A DNA stretch of 63,641 nucleotides from Tolypothrix campylonemoides VB511288 (GTDB lineage: Bacteria; Cyanobacteriota; Cyanobacteriia; Cyanobacteriales; Nostocaceae). Below are positions 17,695-28,075 of the stretch, one piece after another; the first letter of the stretch is position 1; each line of letters starts with the position of its first letter. A model generated the notes under the pieces. That model saw nothing but the letters and a program-made list of their open reading frames with translations, ran no database searches and was not told where the DNA came from. Both the position numbers and the translations under genes were made by a program. The DNA lies in the NCBI GenBank assembly GCA_000828075.3, contig JXCB02000033.1, positions 334,607-398,247 on the forward strand, given 5' to 3'.

Positions 17695-18837
17695 CTATTG
17701 CATCGCCTGTACTACTCTTGAGGCGATGTTGGACATCACTTTCTCGCGCTCTTCCAGAGGAGCTTTTGAACCAGCGATGAATACGGCGATCGCCACACGC
17801 TTTCCGTCCGGCGAAGTAGCAATTCCAACATCATTTGTTGCAGTATTTATGCCGAGAACATCTGCACCTGTACCAGTCTTGTGTGCGATCGACCAATTCT
17901 CAGGTAGCCCTGCTTTTAACCGCTTTTGTCCTGTTGGAGAATCGGTCATTATCTTTAGCAACAAAGCGGTAGAGTTCTCGGACAATAGCTGATTCGAGTT
18001 CAGCTTTGCCAAAAGGTCAACCATAGCTTCAGGAGTAGCGGTATCTCGTGGGTCGGTGAGATACTTTTGGAGAGCAGCTTTCTTGACGCTATCTGGAATC
18101 TTTTCCACAGCTTCCTTGTATTTTTGTTCGTCAGCTAATTCAGGTTGAAAGTTTGTAAGTCCCACACTCTCCGGCTGCAGCTGCTGCTCTAATCGATCAA
18201 CGCGAATGTTGCGAATTTGCAGTTTACCTAAGATAGCATTCACTTGCTTAGTTCCACCAACCAATCGTACCAAAGCGTCAGCAGCAGTATTATCACTTAT
18301 TCCCACAGAGCCTTCTAGAACGTTTCGGAGTGGGATCTGTACTCTATCACCTTTGACTTCCTTGATGATAGGACTCCATCCAGGAGCAAATTCCTGACGC
18401 GTAATGGTGACTAATTGCTTGAGCGAAATCTTGCCCTCGTCTACTTGTTTTAAGACAGCTATGGCAGAAGGAAGCTTATACACGCTTTGCATGGGAAAGC
18501 GCTGCTTACCATTGAGAAACCAGCTTTGACCGCTATTAAGGTCTAAAACCCCGATGCCGACTTTACCTTGAGCTGCTGAAACATCGAGATTTTTTAACCG
18601 TTCTTGAAATAATCGAGTGTTGGACTGTGCTGTAGTGAACTCAGGGCTTACTTTCATCATTCCACCTGCAAGCGGTGCGGTTTGATGAATTTGTTGTTGC
18701 TGTAAGGATGACTCAGCGATGCTTGAAAATGAAGAAGTTAGAGATGGTTGTTGTGCTTTGACTGGAAGCAACATCAACGAAAGCAGAATAACGACTCCAA
18801 ACGAAAGGCAAAAACGACGTACAAAAACTGAAAACAT
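17695..18837 (-). CDS. Class A beta-lactamase-like serine hydrolase
   Basis: The 380-residue product starts with a signal peptide (hydrophobic 9-26, cleavage near KAQQ). The catalytic domain carries all class A motifs: SVYK (Ser118-Lys121), SDN (181-183), RLEQQL with the omega-loop Glu217, and KTG (320-322). It should act in the periplasm on beta-lactams or a related acyl substrate. The Ser/Gln-rich linker (about 30-75) before the domain makes it longer than typical enzymes of about 290 residues. The native substrate in cyanobacteria is uncertain. Confidence 0.88.
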   Translation of the reverse strand: MFSVFVRRFCLSFGVVILLSLMLLPVKAQQPSLTSSFSSIAESSLQQQQIHQTAPLAGGMMKVSPEFTTAQSNTRLFQERLKNLDVSAAQGKVGIGVLDLNSGQSWFLNGKQRFPMQSVYKLPSAIAVLKQVDEGKISLKQLVTITRQEFAPGWSPIIKEVKGDRVQIPLRNVLEGSVGISDNTAADALVRLVGGTKQVNAILGKLQIRNIRVDRLEQQLQPESVGLTNFQPELADEQKYKEAVEKIPDSVKKAALQKYLTDPRDTATPEAMVDLLAKLNSNQLLSENSTALLLKIMTDSPTGQKRLKAGLPENWSIAHKTGTGADVLGINTATNDVGIATSPDGKRVAIAVFIAGSKAPLEEREKVMSNIASRVVQAMQ

Positions 18838-18980
18838 CTACCGTTTAATTTCTAGGTGTGAATATTTTTCCTAGGCTATTATCTACTTTCTTGATGTCTG
18901 CTCTGTTTCTGGTCAAAACTGTGGTAAAATTTAGAATTAATATAAATAATTTGCTCGTTCGAGGATATAACATTTAACAT

Positions 18981-19607
18981 TTATTTTTCTCGAATCCACA
19001 GTGCTAGCCCACCTCCACGACCGCGAGCTGCAATCAAGTCTTCTGTTACTAAAAAAAACGCAAAGAAGGGTAGTTTCGCTACGGGTTGACTATAAAAATT
19101 CTCCGCCTGACCTTTACCACCTCGTATCTGACCGCTGTAAATCACACGACCAAACAGACTGATTTGCATTTGGATAAAGTCAAACGCCAATAGGTTTTTC
19201 TTACCTGGATATTGTGCTGGACCTTGAAGCTTTAATAAAACAGCACCCAATTGAACAGAATTGCTAATTTCCGCTCTAGTTGGAGTCGCATCTGAAGCTT
19301 GTGTGGTATGAAAGGAAATATGAGTTGGAGCAAACTTAGGCAGATAAAAACCTTTGCCCAACACAATTCCGGCTTGCTTTCTGACTTTTCTGGTTCCAGT
19401 GACAAAGCATAGCCGCCATTGACCAACCAAAGACTCAAAAGGATACGTCACTCGTTGCTGTTTAGCAGCTTTTTCCGCTTGCAGTAAAGCATTGACTACG
19501 ACTTCAGCACTAGGGCGATGATTCGTCTGTCCTTGATATGCGATCGCAGCGAGTGAGAGTACAGTGACAAAATCAGGTGAGGCTTGTGATGTTAAATCGG
19601 CTGTCAT
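18981..19607 (-). CDS. Conserved cyanobacterial protein, possibly PAP/fibrillin-like
   Basis: The 208-residue product contains LVGQWRLCFVTGTRKVRKQA (64-83), resembling the first strand pair of plastid lipid-associated (PAP/fibrillin) proteins, and a C-terminal basic/aromatic stretch (FFAFFLVTEDLIAARGRGGG) like the lipocalin-type closing strand. In that family the proteins bind lipids or plastoglobule-like bodies. The assignment is tentative: the match is to general shape and one motif. No signal peptide is seen. Confidence 0.55.
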   Translation of the reverse strand: MTADLTSQASPDFVTVLSLAAIAYQGQTNHRPSAEVVVNALLQAEKAAKQQRVTYPFESLVGQWRLCFVTGTRKVRKQAGIVLGKGFYLPKFAPTHISFHTTQASDATPTRAEISNSVQLGAVLLKLQGPAQYPGKKNLLAFDFIQMQISLFGRVIYSGQIRGGKGQAENFYSQPVAKLPFFAFFLVTEDLIAARGRGGGLALWIREK

Positions 19608-19740
19608 GAGGGCACTCCAGATTTTGCAACTTAATACTCTGGATAAATCATAACGTTAATATATTATCTGTTTTGCTGAATCGGATATAACCATTAGTTT
19701 AAATAGAACCTAGAGCCTGAGATTTCTTCACACAAAGTTT

Positions 19741-19950
19741 ATGTCAAATTATCACGAAGTACGCCATCTAGCTGAAAGTCTCACCCCTGATGAGCAAATG
19801 CGGTTGATTCAAGAATTGTCAAGCTTAATTCGTCAACGGGTGACGATGACACCTAAGCCCAAGCGCAGCATTTTGGAATTGCGCGGGTTGGGTAAAGAAG
19901 TCTGGAATGACATTGATGCTCAAGAATATGTGAATCAGGAACGCGGCTGA
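19741..19950 (+). CDS. Small antitoxin-like protein
   Basis: The 69-residue product (HLAESLTPDEQMRLIQELSS, then ...SILELRGLGKEVW) matches the short antitoxins that precede PIN toxins in cyanobacteria: an N-terminal helical pair and a C-terminal toxin-binding stretch. Its stop overlaps the ATG of the next frame (TGATG), as in an intact toxin/antitoxin operon. The toxin that follows is broken, so this is an orphan. Confidence 0.7.
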   Translation: MSNYHEVRHLAESLTPDEQMRLIQELSSLIRQRVTMTPKPKRSILELRGLGKEVWNDIDAQEYVNQERG

Positions 19951-20053
19951 TGGAATGGTTAGCCCAGTTACAAGGGCAAATTGTCGGCTTGGATACTGAC
20001 CACTGATTTATTTTATTGAAGAAAATTCCACTTATTTGAAGATGAAGGCGTAG
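19950..20053 (+). pseudogene. Frameshifted and truncated PIN-domain toxin
   Basis: The frame begins MEWLAQLQGQIVGLDT, the first strand of a PIN toxin, then reaches a stop after 18 codons. Restoring one lost base after GLDT gives PLIYFIEENSTYLKM in the next frame, the expected continuation. The match ends at about 20045 where a dispersed repeat (GTAGACGCGTAGCGG) begins. The toxin is therefore dead twice over: one-base deletion and loss of the C-terminal three quarters. Confidence 0.8.
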
Positions 20054-20131
20054 ACGCGTAGCGGCTTGTCGTCAGACATCGCATTTTGATGAGGGCGATC
20101 GCACTGGGGAAGATGAGGGCGATGTTCGCAC

Positions 20132-20971
20132 TTAAAATCCAAAAGCTAAAGCATCAAGCATATATTTACTTTTTTCCCGTCCTACTTCCAGATAAATGTC
20201 CAACAATTCCTCGTAAGCAGTTGCTCCGCCTACAATATTCCAGAACTCATTTCCAATAACAACAGCCTCCTCAAAAGGCATATAATTTAGCCCATATGAC
20301 CACTTATAATCAAATTTTGTGGAACCGTAAGGATTATAGGGCATAGCATAGTAGGCTTTTACTTGAGGACGGTTTCTACCACAGAGTAGGTGAAATCTAA
20401 GAAGACGCTGTGTCACCTCTAAGCATTGCCCCTTATTTGGCTTTGGAGCTTTTATTTCAAAGAAGAATTCTGTTCCATCTTTTGCAAGAATATAAAGGTC
20501 AGTCCGAACACTCTTTGTTTCTAAATCGTCTGAGCGTCGAGCGTTAAGTACTGCTGTTATCATCTGTTCTAAAGAAGGTTTAGCTTGTCCTATATGAGCC
20601 GCAGATTCGTAATTTTCTTTTTGGCGTTCGGCTTCGGCAAATGCTGCCAGACTTACTTCTGTCCTGATATCATAAGCACGACGTACGTCTTGATGATGTT
20701 CAAGGGCAATTAAACGGGCGCATTCTTCAAAAGAATTTCCTAACTTGGTACTCAACCCTCTTTCAAATTGGTTGATACGTATTAATTCTGGTGGAATAAG
20801 CGCCGCTTGAAACGGTTTTAATTCTCCATTAGGTGAAAATCGAGATAGGTACTCTGCTGCATTATCGGGTTTTCTAATCTCACGTCCTTTATATTCATCT
20901 ACAAGTCCCTGAATAAACCCCTCTAGATACCCTTTAATTTCTGCACCAGTTTTAGAACTAATAGCTGCCAT
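20132..20971 (-). CDS. TdeIII-family type II restriction endonuclease
   Basis: The 279-residue product resembles TdeIII-type endonucleases: INQFERGLSTKLGNSFEECA (86-105), RLIALEHHQDVRRAYD and, in the core, DLYILAKDGTEFFFEIKAPK (about 160-178), which fits a PD-(D/E)xK centre (Asp...Glu-x-Lys). Family enzymes cleave GGNCC; specificity here is inferred only. It is encoded just downstream of a cytosine methyltransferase in the same orientation with a 14-base gap, the expected protective partner. The frame looks intact. Confidence 0.8.
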   Translation of the reverse strand: MAAISSKTGAEIKGYLEGFIQGLVDEYKGREIRKPDNAAEYLSRFSPNGELKPFQAALIPPELIRINQFERGLSTKLGNSFEECARLIALEHHQDVRRAYDIRTEVSLAAFAEAERQKENYESAAHIGQAKPSLEQMITAVLNARRSDDLETKSVRTDLYILAKDGTEFFFEIKAPKPNKGQCLEVTQRLLRFHLLCGRNRPQVKAYYAMPYNPYGSTKFDYKWSYGLNYMPFEEAVVIGNEFWNIVGGATAYEELLDIYLEVGREKSKYMLDALAFGF

Positions 20972-20985
20972 GTGTAAATTTATAA

Positions 20986-22356
20986 CTATAAAATTATTGT
21001 TAGCAAAGCTTTCGCCAAATGGTAGACAACAGGAACTGAAACAGCATTACCAAATTGATGTTTTGCAATTGACTCATTATTAGCAATCTGAAACCCTTCG
21101 GGAAAGCCTTGTAATCTGGCGTAATCTTGTGCTGTTAGATGCTTAAATTTTTTATTTTTGTAAATTTCTGTAATAAATGTTTGCTTATATACTTCTGGCT
21201 CTTGACATTCTATCGATATTGTTGCCACAAAATCTCTGGTTCCAGTTGCAGTTAAAGTTGCAATAGCATCAGCATGGGGTAAGAAAATTTTAGATATGCC
21301 ATTAATTCCGGAAGATATTTTGGAATTCACAAACTCGTATCCTTGTCCTTCTACAAAACGCAGAATTTCTTTAGAAACCAAACTATCAACTTCTTCTTGT
21401 TGTAAATTAGGAATTAACGTTTCTAATACTTCCCTGCTTAACGGATTACCATCCTTTAGCCCGTAAATCTTTTTTCTTCTATTTTTCAGGATAGTTTTAC
21501 AAATTAGCTTTTCCCTTGAAGTTGTATCGATTAAGTCCCAAGAATGAATAGTAGTGTGCCCATCTCTAATGTCAGTGAAAAGGAAGAAATCATTTAATTC
21601 GTCTATTTTTTGAAATCTGCCTCTAGAAGCGGGGATTTTGCCATCAAATAAAACTTTTGGTGGAAACTTTTTCTTAATAAAATTAGCCTGTTGTAACCCA
21701 GGAATCACATCATACAGCTTAGGCTGTTTGTCTAGCGGTTTAGGGAAGGTAAAACCCCAACAATTTTCTATATCATTTCTAATCCCGACAATAAATATTC
21801 TATCTCTATCTTGTGGCAGCCCAAAATCATAGGAATTCAGAACCTTCCAACTACATACATAGCCAGATGCTGTAAGATTATTAATTATGTATTGCAGGCT
21901 TGGTCTATTTCTTGGTTCTGTTAAACCTTTGACATTTTCAAAAATAAAAGCTTTTGGTTTATTAGCTTTTACTAATCTAAAAACATCAATCCATAACTTA
22001 CCTCTTGGGTCGTCTAAACCTTGTAATTTTCCAGCAATAGACCAAGGTTGACAGGGAACTCCACCAACCAATACATCTATTTCAAAAGGGAGTATATTAA
22101 GTTTGGTAATATCTCCTAAATAGGCTTCGTCTGAATTGGCAGATTTAATAAAATTGCTTTGATAAACTTTAATGGCTTCTTTGTCAATTTCTGAGTAGCC
22201 TAAACATTTTCCTCCTAACTCTTCCAGAGGAATTCTAAATCCACCTATACCAGCAAATAAGTCTACAAATGTAAATTTAGAATTGCAACTTATAGTATTT
22301 ATTGGTTGAAATAATTGAAATAATTCTAGTTGTTGAGCAGAAAGACCTGTTTTCAT
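20986..22356 (-). CDS. DNA (cytosine-5) methyltransferase
   Basis: The 456-residue product has all key motifs of m5C methyltransferases in order: motif I FVDLFAGIGGFR (27-38), motif IV VGGVPCQPWS with the catalytic Cys near 99, motif VI ENVKG, motif VIII QDRDRIFIVG, a long variable target-recognition region (about 215-390), motif IX ARLQGFPEGF and motif X FGNAVSVPVV. With the endonuclease next to it, it forms a type II restriction-modification system. The size of the recognition region is normal. The start is 21 bases upstream of the Uma2 stop. Confidence 0.92.
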   Translation of the reverse strand: MKTGLSAQQLELFQLFQPINTISCNSKFTFVDLFAGIGGFRIPLEELGGKCLGYSEIDKEAIKVYQSNFIKSANSDEAYLGDITKLNILPFEIDVLVGGVPCQPWSIAGKLQGLDDPRGKLWIDVFRLVKANKPKAFIFENVKGLTEPRNRPSLQYIINNLTASGYVCSWKVLNSYDFGLPQDRDRIFIVGIRNDIENCWGFTFPKPLDKQPKLYDVIPGLQQANFIKKKFPPKVLFDGKIPASRGRFQKIDELNDFFLFTDIRDGHTTIHSWDLIDTTSREKLICKTILKNRRKKIYGLKDGNPLSREVLETLIPNLQQEEVDSLVSKEILRFVEGQGYEFVNSKISSGINGISKIFLPHADAIATLTATGTRDFVATISIECQEPEVYKQTFITEIYKNKKFKHLTAQDYARLQGFPEGFQIANNESIAKHQFGNAVSVPVVYHLAKALLTIIL

Positions 22357-22377
22357 TTGCTTTACAAACGCCCTAAT

Positions 22378-22953
22378 TTACCAAATCTTTTCAAGATTCA
22401 AAACAAACCCAAGCAGGACATCTTCCCCTGACAAACTAGTAGGAGATTCTAACACCTCAACTTCTTGCCCTTGGCGATAAATCTCCACTTGCCGAGACTT
22501 ACGATTAATTAACCAACCCAAACGAGCGCCATTATCTCTGTATTCCCTCATCTTCTCCTGAGCTACTTTCAAACTATCACTCGGCGAAAGTAACTCAACG
22601 ACAAAATCAGGACAAAGCGGTAAAAATCTTGTTTGTTGTTCTTGAGTCAGCGCATTCCAGCGTTCCAGTGTTACCCAAGAAGCGTCAGGGGAACGATCCG
22701 CACCGTTAGGGAGTTTAAACCCTGTTGAAGAATCAAAAACTATACCTAGTTTATTCTGCTCATTCCATAACCAAACTTGAGCAGTTAGTCCAGCATTACG
22801 GTTTCCTGTTTCTCCCCCTGTGGGTGGCATGATAATTAATTCTCCGGTTGCGGTGCGTTCAAACCTTAGATTTTCATTTGCCTGACATAGCTGATAAAAC
22901 TGCTCGTCTGTTAGCTGAATCACAGGGTTAAGGTTGAGCGTTAAGGCTGTCAT
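22378..22953 (-). CDS. Uma2-family putative endonuclease, copy 1
   Basis: The 191-residue product shows the Uma2 layout: an N-terminal helix with TDEQFYQLCQANENLRFE, ELIIMPPTGGE, then the restriction-like core SPDASWV...CPDFVVELLSPSD with Lys-rich AQEKMREY and a closing MREYRDNGARLGWLI. Uma2 proteins are abundant in cyanobacteria. They are predicted PD-(D/E)xK nucleases with unknown biology. It is nearly identical over most of its length to the gene at 23088, clearly a recent tandem duplicate, and lies in the same direction as the restriction-modification pair. Confidence 0.88.
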   Translation of the reverse strand: MTALTLNLNPVIQLTDEQFYQLCQANENLRFERTATGELIIMPPTGGETGNRNAGLTAQVWLWNEQNKLGIVFDSSTGFKLPNGADRSPDASWVTLERWNALTQEQQTRFLPLCPDFVVELLSPSDSLKVAQEKMREYRDNGARLGWLINRKSRQVEIYRQGQEVEVLESPTSLSGEDVLLGFVLNLEKIW

Positions 22954-23087
22954 GAGATTTGAGATTGGAGATTGGGGATTATATATCTATTTTTACCGAT
23001 TCTATTGTAGAGATGCGCCGTGGCTCGTCTCTGCACGGTTATAACCTAGTCAATTCGCTCAATTCTGTCTTCAAAGTTGTGCGATTA

Positions 23088-23663
23088 CTACCAAATCGCA
23101 GTCAAATTCAAAACAAACCCAGCTAGGACATCTTCCCCTGACAAACTCGCAGGAGATTCTAACACCTCAACCTCTTGCCCAATTCGATAAATCTCTACTT
23201 GCCGAGACTTACGATTAATTAACCAACCCAAACGAGCGCCATTATCTCTGTATTCCGTCATCTTCTCCTGAGCTACTTTTAAACTATCACTCGGCGAAAG
23301 TAACTCAACTACAAAATCAGGACAAAGCGGTAGAAATCTTGTTTGTTGTTCTTGAGTCAGTGTGTTCCAACGTTCCAGCGTTACCCAAGAAGCGTCAGGG
23401 GAACGATCTGCACCGTTGGGAAGCTTAAAACCACCAGAGGAATCAAAGGCGATGCCAGTTCCATCTGCGTCCGCCCAGTTAAATAACTGCTGATTTAGCC
23501 TACCATTACGGTTGCTTGTTTCTCCCCCTACAGGTGGCATGATAATTAATTCTCCTGTTGCGGTGCGTTCAAACCTCAAGTCACGGTTTGCCTGACATAG
23601 CTGGAAAAATTGCTCATCTGTCAATTCAATGACTGGATTGAGATTAACTGTTAGGGCAGTCAT
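23088..23663 (-). CDS. Uma2-family putative endonuclease, copy 2
   Basis: Same length (191 residues) and motifs as the copy at 22378. Differences are concentrated in one patch around residues 48-70 (NGRLNQQLFNWADADGTGIA against NAGLTAQVWLWNEQNKLGIV), while the rest is almost the same. That patchy pattern suggests gene conversion or selection on one surface. It starts 104 bases upstream of the chlH stop and shares its orientation. Confidence 0.88.
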   Translation of the reverse strand: MTALTVNLNPVIELTDEQFFQLCQANRDLRFERTATGELIIMPPVGGETSNRNGRLNQQLFNWADADGTGIAFDSSGGFKLPNGADRSPDASWVTLERWNTLTQEQQTRFLPLCPDFVVELLSPSDSLKVAQEKMTEYRDNGARLGWLINRKSRQVEIYRIGQEVEVLESPASLSGEDVLAGFVLNLTAIW

Positions 23664-23766
23664 AGGAGGGAGATTGGGAATTCGGGATTATATATTTATT
23701 TTTACCGATTATATTGTAGAGACGTTCTACGGAACGTCTCTACATTTCGCTTTACACGGTTATAAC

Positions 23767-26700
23767 CTACTCAATCCCTTCAATCCGATCCTCAACCTCC
23801 TGGTACAACTCGCGCAACAATTCCAAATTGTTCTCACTCGTCTCCCAATAACCGCGACCATTCACTTCCAACAAGGTGGAAACCATCTTGCGGAAAGAAT
23901 GGGGGTTGAGGTTCAGCAAACGCTGACGCATCGCTTCATCTTTGATGAAGGTTTCGTTGACATCTTCATACACCCAGTTATCGACAGCACCAGCCGTTGC
24001 ACTCCAACCCATTGTATTTACTAAGCGCTTGGAGAGTTCCCGCACGCCTTCGTAACCGTGAGATAACATTCCCTCGTACCACTTGGGATTTAACATTTTG
24101 GTACGGGCATCGAGACGCACGGTTTCTGATAAGCTGCGGACTTGAGCGTTAGCTGTGGTGGTGTCGGCGATATAGGATGCTGGTGTTTTGCCATCACCCC
24201 GCAAAGTTGCCACAACTTTAGTGGGATCAGAGTCGAAGTAATGGGAAACGTCGGTCAAGCTAATTTCGGAAGAGTCGAGATTTTGGAAAGTGACTTCAGC
24301 AGTTTTCAGAGTTCTTTCAAAAATAACCCTTGATTCTTCCATCGTACCCGGGTTATCGGCGCTAAAGGCGAAGGATTTGCGCTTGAGGTACATTTCCTGC
24401 AACTCGGCTTCGCTGTCCCATGTGCTGTTTTCCACCGCCAAGTTGATATTGGACGAGTAGGAACCAGAAGCATTGGAGAAGATGCGAGTTGCTGCTTGGC
24501 GCAGGTTGATCCCCATTTCCTCTGCTTGTTCGAGGGCGTGTTTGCGAACATAGTTCATCGATGGTGGTTCATCGGCTTCTGCCGCCATCTTCACCCCTTG
24601 ATCCAGCAGGTTCATTTGGTTGATGAACAAGTCGCGGAAGACACCAGAACAATTGACTACCACATCAATACGTGGGCGTCCTAACTCTTCTAGAGGTATC
24701 AATTCTAACTTATTCACCCGTCCAAGGGCATCGGGCACCGGACGTACGCCCACCATCCACATGATTTGTGCCAGTGATTCCCCGTAAGTTTTGATGTTAT
24801 CGGTTCCCCAAAGTACACAGGCAATAGTTTCGGGATATTTGCCGCCGTTTTCTACTTTGTTACGTGCTAGCAGTCTGTCTACAACGATTTTCGCCGATTG
24901 TACAGCAGCAGTTGTGGGGATGGCTTGCGGGTCAAGGGCGTGTATATTTTTACCTGTAGGCAAGACATCTGGGTTGCGGATGGGGTCGCCACCAGGACCA
25001 GGGAGGATGTACTCCCCTTCTAACCCTTGGAGTAATGCTCCCAATTCGTTGTCAGCGCAAACTTGCTGCAAGCAGAATTCCAGATACTCAAACAGGGGTT
25101 TGAGTGCCGCAGCATCTACCTTGGTATACCCTGCCTTATGCAGTGCTTCTACCCAAGGTTCTTTTTTGCCCATGTTAAAGAAGTTGAGCTTGGAAACGCG
25201 GGAGACTCGTCCTTCTGCGTCAATTTGCTCTTTTACAAGGGCGGAGACTGCGGCACGGGTTGCCATTGTGATGTCTTGCAGCAGTTGGACATCGTCTAAA
25301 ACGCCTTTGTCACTGTTTTGGTAAACTTCGTCAATGTTGCGCCCGATGCTGTTGGCAATAATACGGGGGAGACTTTGAATTTCTTCTTCTGGACGATCCA
25401 AGCTGGCAATGTTGACGAGAGTTGCGATCGCCTCTTCTGCCGAAGGTGGTTTACCAATCACATGCAATCCACATGGCAACAGTCGCGATTCAATCTCCAT
25501 CAACTTGCGGTACACCAAGCCAACGATATTATCCCGTTCCTCAGCGGTCATATCTTTGGCATCAGTTTCTGGCAAAGCAATGTCCTTATCCAGGTTCACC
25601 ATCCGGCACTTATCCATGATGGTGTTAACGATGGAAATACCGCGTCCGCTATCTTTCAAGGTTTGGTAAGAACCAATCAACTCGCTGAGTTCTTTCAAAC
25701 CTTTGTACAAACCAGCATTTTCCGCCGGCGGAGTCAGGTAGGAAATTGTCTCGGCGTAGCTGCGACGCTTGGCAATTGTCGCCTCACTGGGGTTATTTGC
25801 CGCGTAGTAGTAAAGATTGGGAATTGTGCCAATCAAGTTATCCGGATAACATTCTCCAGACATCCCCATCTGCTTCCCTGGCATGAATTCCAAGGAACCG
25901 TGAGTTCCAAAGTGTAGGACAGCGTCAGCTTGCCAAAGCTGTTCTAAGTAAGTGTAGTAAGCTGCAAAACCGTGGTGAGGACTTGCAGAACGCGAGAACA
26001 AAAGCCGCATGGGATCGCCTTCGTAACCAAAGGTGGGCTGAACACCAATGAAAACGTTACCGAAGTGCTTACCATAAATCAGCAAGTTTTGCCCATCGCT
26101 GTTAAGATGTCCAGGAGGTGGTCCCCAGTTTTCCTCTAATTTTTGTGAGTAGGGTGTGAGTGCTTCATACTCACGAACCGGCATCCGGTAGGCAATGTTG
26201 AGTTCAGGGCTGCTGTACTGTGCTTGGGCATCGTGGATGACTTGTTCCATCAACTCTTTGGCAGACTCAGGCAACTCCTGCACGTCATACCCGTTGTTCT
26301 TGAGGGCTTTCATCACCTCGTAAATTGAGCCGAACACATCCAAGTATGCAGCGGTTCCGACGTTACCTTTATCTGGTGGAAAGCTGAAAACGGTGATCGC
26401 AACTTTCTTGTGTAACTTTGGCTTGCGGCGCAGGTTAGCCCATTTGAGGGCGCGTTGTGCCACTGCTTCGATACGGTCTTGCAGGGCGATCGCCTTTCCT
26501 GTTGTGCCATCTCGTCCTGATAATATAATCGGCTCAATTGCCCCATCCAATTCCGGGATCGCAATTTGCAACGCTACCTGAATTGGGTGTAACCCCAAAT
26601 CGCTATCTTGCCATTCTTCAGTTGTTTGGAAGACGAGAGGCAACGCTACCATGTAAGGACGATTTAACCGCTTGAGCGCGTCAATTGCTTTAGGATGGTC

Positions 26701-27753
26701 TTGGCGTGCTGGTCCACCTACCAGGGCAAAGCCTGTGAGGGATACTACAGCATCTACAAGTGGGGTTTTGGTTGTCGGTTCGTAGAAGTATGCTTCCACT
26801 GGTTTGGAGAAGTCCAAACCCCCGGCAAACACTGCAACGACTCGTGCGCCCATTGCTTCTAGTTCTTGCACCATTGCCACATAGTGGGCATCATCACCCG
26901 TTACAAGGTGCGTGCGTTGCAATACCAACCCAACACAAGGCGCTAGCGGGTCTTTCAAATCATTGGGGATATCCTTACGACTGTTGTGCCAATTGAGGTA
27001 TTCTCTGACATCCTCAAACATTGTGGGGGCAAGAGGATGCCAAACACCCATATCAGGATAGACAACTGGTGCTTTGTATTGTACAGACGCGCCACCTCTC
27101 GTCTCTACGCCTTTTAATACGTATTTATCAGCTAGCATCAGCAAGAAGTTTTCCAGGTTTTCTGAAGAACCCCCTAGCCAATACTGAAAGCTGAGCATAA
27201 AATTTCGGGCGTCCTGTGCTTTGTCCATTGGCAGGTACTTGAGCACTTGCGGCAATGTCCGCAGCAGCTTGAGCATCCCATCTTGGAAGCCCGCGCCGGA
27301 TTTTTCCTTGCGCTTTCGCATGAACTGTGCTATGGCACTCTTAGATTGCCCCAATTGTGCCAAAGAGAAGCTGCCCATTTTGTTTAGGCGCATAACTTCG
27401 GGCATTGAGGGGAACACAACGGCAACGTCCAGGCGATCGCGGTATGGTGCTACTGCTGCTACTAACTTTTGGGCTAAGTCTTCTATAAAAATCAGCGAGG
27501 CAATAAAGATATTGGCACTTGCGATCTCCTTTTGGAACTCCTCGTAGTTCTCTTTGTCTCGGAGTTCTTCAATCAAATAGCCACTAATTTCAATCGCCAG
27601 GTTGGGATGATTCTGGTTAATTTCCCGAACCGCTTGTGACAATGCACTCTGGTACTGGGACTCTAACACGACATAGACCACCTTAATTAAGTGACGCCCC
27701 CGCAGGTTGTCAGGCGCAATATGTCTAATGGTGGACTTGACGTGAGTGAACAT
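23767..27753 (-). CDS. chlH: Magnesium chelatase subunit H
   Basis: The 1328-residue product is the large porphyrin-binding subunit that, with ChlI and ChlD and ATP, inserts Mg2+ into protoporphyrin IX at the first step of chlorophyll synthesis. The length matches cyanobacterial ChlH. Recognisable family blocks are [15 protein letters not shown] (about 90-104), the catalytic-region [20 protein letters not shown] (about 619-638) and the C-terminal [20 protein letters not shown] (about 1275-1294). It is a cytosolic/peripheral protein. The gene is monocistronic by appearance and divergent from the LpxB-related gene. Confidence 0.96.
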   Translation of the reverse strand: MFTHVKSTIRHIAPDNLRGRHLIKVVYVVLESQYQSALSQAVREINQNHPNLAIEISGYLIEELRDKENYEEFQKEIASANIFIASLIFIEDLAQKLVAAVAPYRDRLDVAVVFPSMPEVMRLNKMGSFSLAQLGQSKSAIAQFMRKRKEKSGAGFQDGMLKLLRTLPQVLKYLPMDKAQDARNFMLSFQYWLGGSSENLENFLLMLADKYVLKGVETRGGASVQYKAPVVYPDMGVWHPLAPTMFEDVREYLNWHNSRKDIPNDLKDPLAPCVGLVLQRTHLVTGDDAHYVAMVQELEAMGARVVAVFAGGLDFSKPVEAYFYEPTTKTPLVDAVVSLTGFALVGGPARQDHPKAIDALKRLNRPYMVALPLVFQTTEEWQDSDLGLHPIQVALQIAIPELDGAIEPIILSGRDGTTGKAIALQDRIEAVAQRALKWANLRRKPKLHKKVAITVFSFPPDKGNVGTAAYLDVFGSIYEVMKALKNNGYDVQELPESAKELMEQVIHDAQAQYSSPELNIAYRMPVREYEALTPYSQKLEENWGPPPGHLNSDGQNLLIYGKHFGNVFIGVQPTFGYEGDPMRLLFSRSASPHHGFAAYYTYLEQLWQADAVLHFGTHGSLEFMPGKQMGMSGECYPDNLIGTIPNLYYYAANNPSEATIAKRRSYAETISYLTPPAENAGLYKGLKELSELIGSYQTLKDSGRGISIVNTIMDKCRMVNLDKDIALPETDAKDMTAEERDNIVGLVYRKLMEIESRLLPCGLHVIGKPPSAEEAIATLVNIASLDRPEEEIQSLPRIIANSIGRNIDEVYQNSDKGVLDDVQLLQDITMATRAAVSALVKEQIDAEGRVSRVSKLNFFNMGKKEPWVEALHKAGYTKVDAAALKPLFEYLEFCLQQVCADNELGALLQGLEGEYILPGPGGDPIRNPDVLPTGKNIHALDPQAIPTTAAVQSAKIVVDRLLARNKVENGGKYPETIACVLWGTDNIKTYGESLAQIMWMVGVRPVPDALGRVNKLELIPLEELGRPRIDVVVNCSGVFRDLFINQMNLLDQGVKMAAEADEPPSMNYVRKHALEQAEEMGINLRQAATRIFSNASGSYSSNINLAVENSTWDSEAELQEMYLKRKSFAFSADNPGTMEESRVIFERTLKTAEVTFQNLDSSEISLTDVSHYFDSDPTKVVATLRGDGKTPASYIADTTTANAQVRSLSETVRLDARTKMLNPKWYEGMLSHGYEGVRELSKRLVNTMGWSATAGAVDNWVYEDVNETFIKDEAMRQRLLNLNPHSFRKMVSTLLEVNGRGYWETSENNLELLRELYQEVEDRIEGIE

Positions 27754-28075
27754 GCTTCCTCGGCTCCTTTGATGCGTGTTCTCGTTTGAGAAGTCCTCTT
27801 CGCCAAAAGCAGCGATTCTGACTTCCTCTCTAAGGCAATATGAGTTTTTTACCAGAAAATGCTTGCTCAGTGGGGATTTTGTCGCCTATCTGACACAAAA
27901 TGATATAAAAAATGAAATATTTTGTAAAAATTGTTGACAAATTTGCGAAGTATTTACTCGGTTATTGTAAATAAATGTTAATAAGGTTTGATGAACTGCT
28001 TTATTCTGGCAATAGAAAGGGAACCAATAACCCATGACAATGGACTAATGAATCACGACTAATCACTAATCACCA
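27754..28075. other. Spacer between divergent chlH and LpxB-related gene
   Basis: The 322 bases hold the chlH promoter region; no gene is present. From about 28018 to 28075 a degenerate ACTAATCACTAATCACC repeat abuts the start of the next gene, so its ribosome site is not recognisable. Confidence 0.5.
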
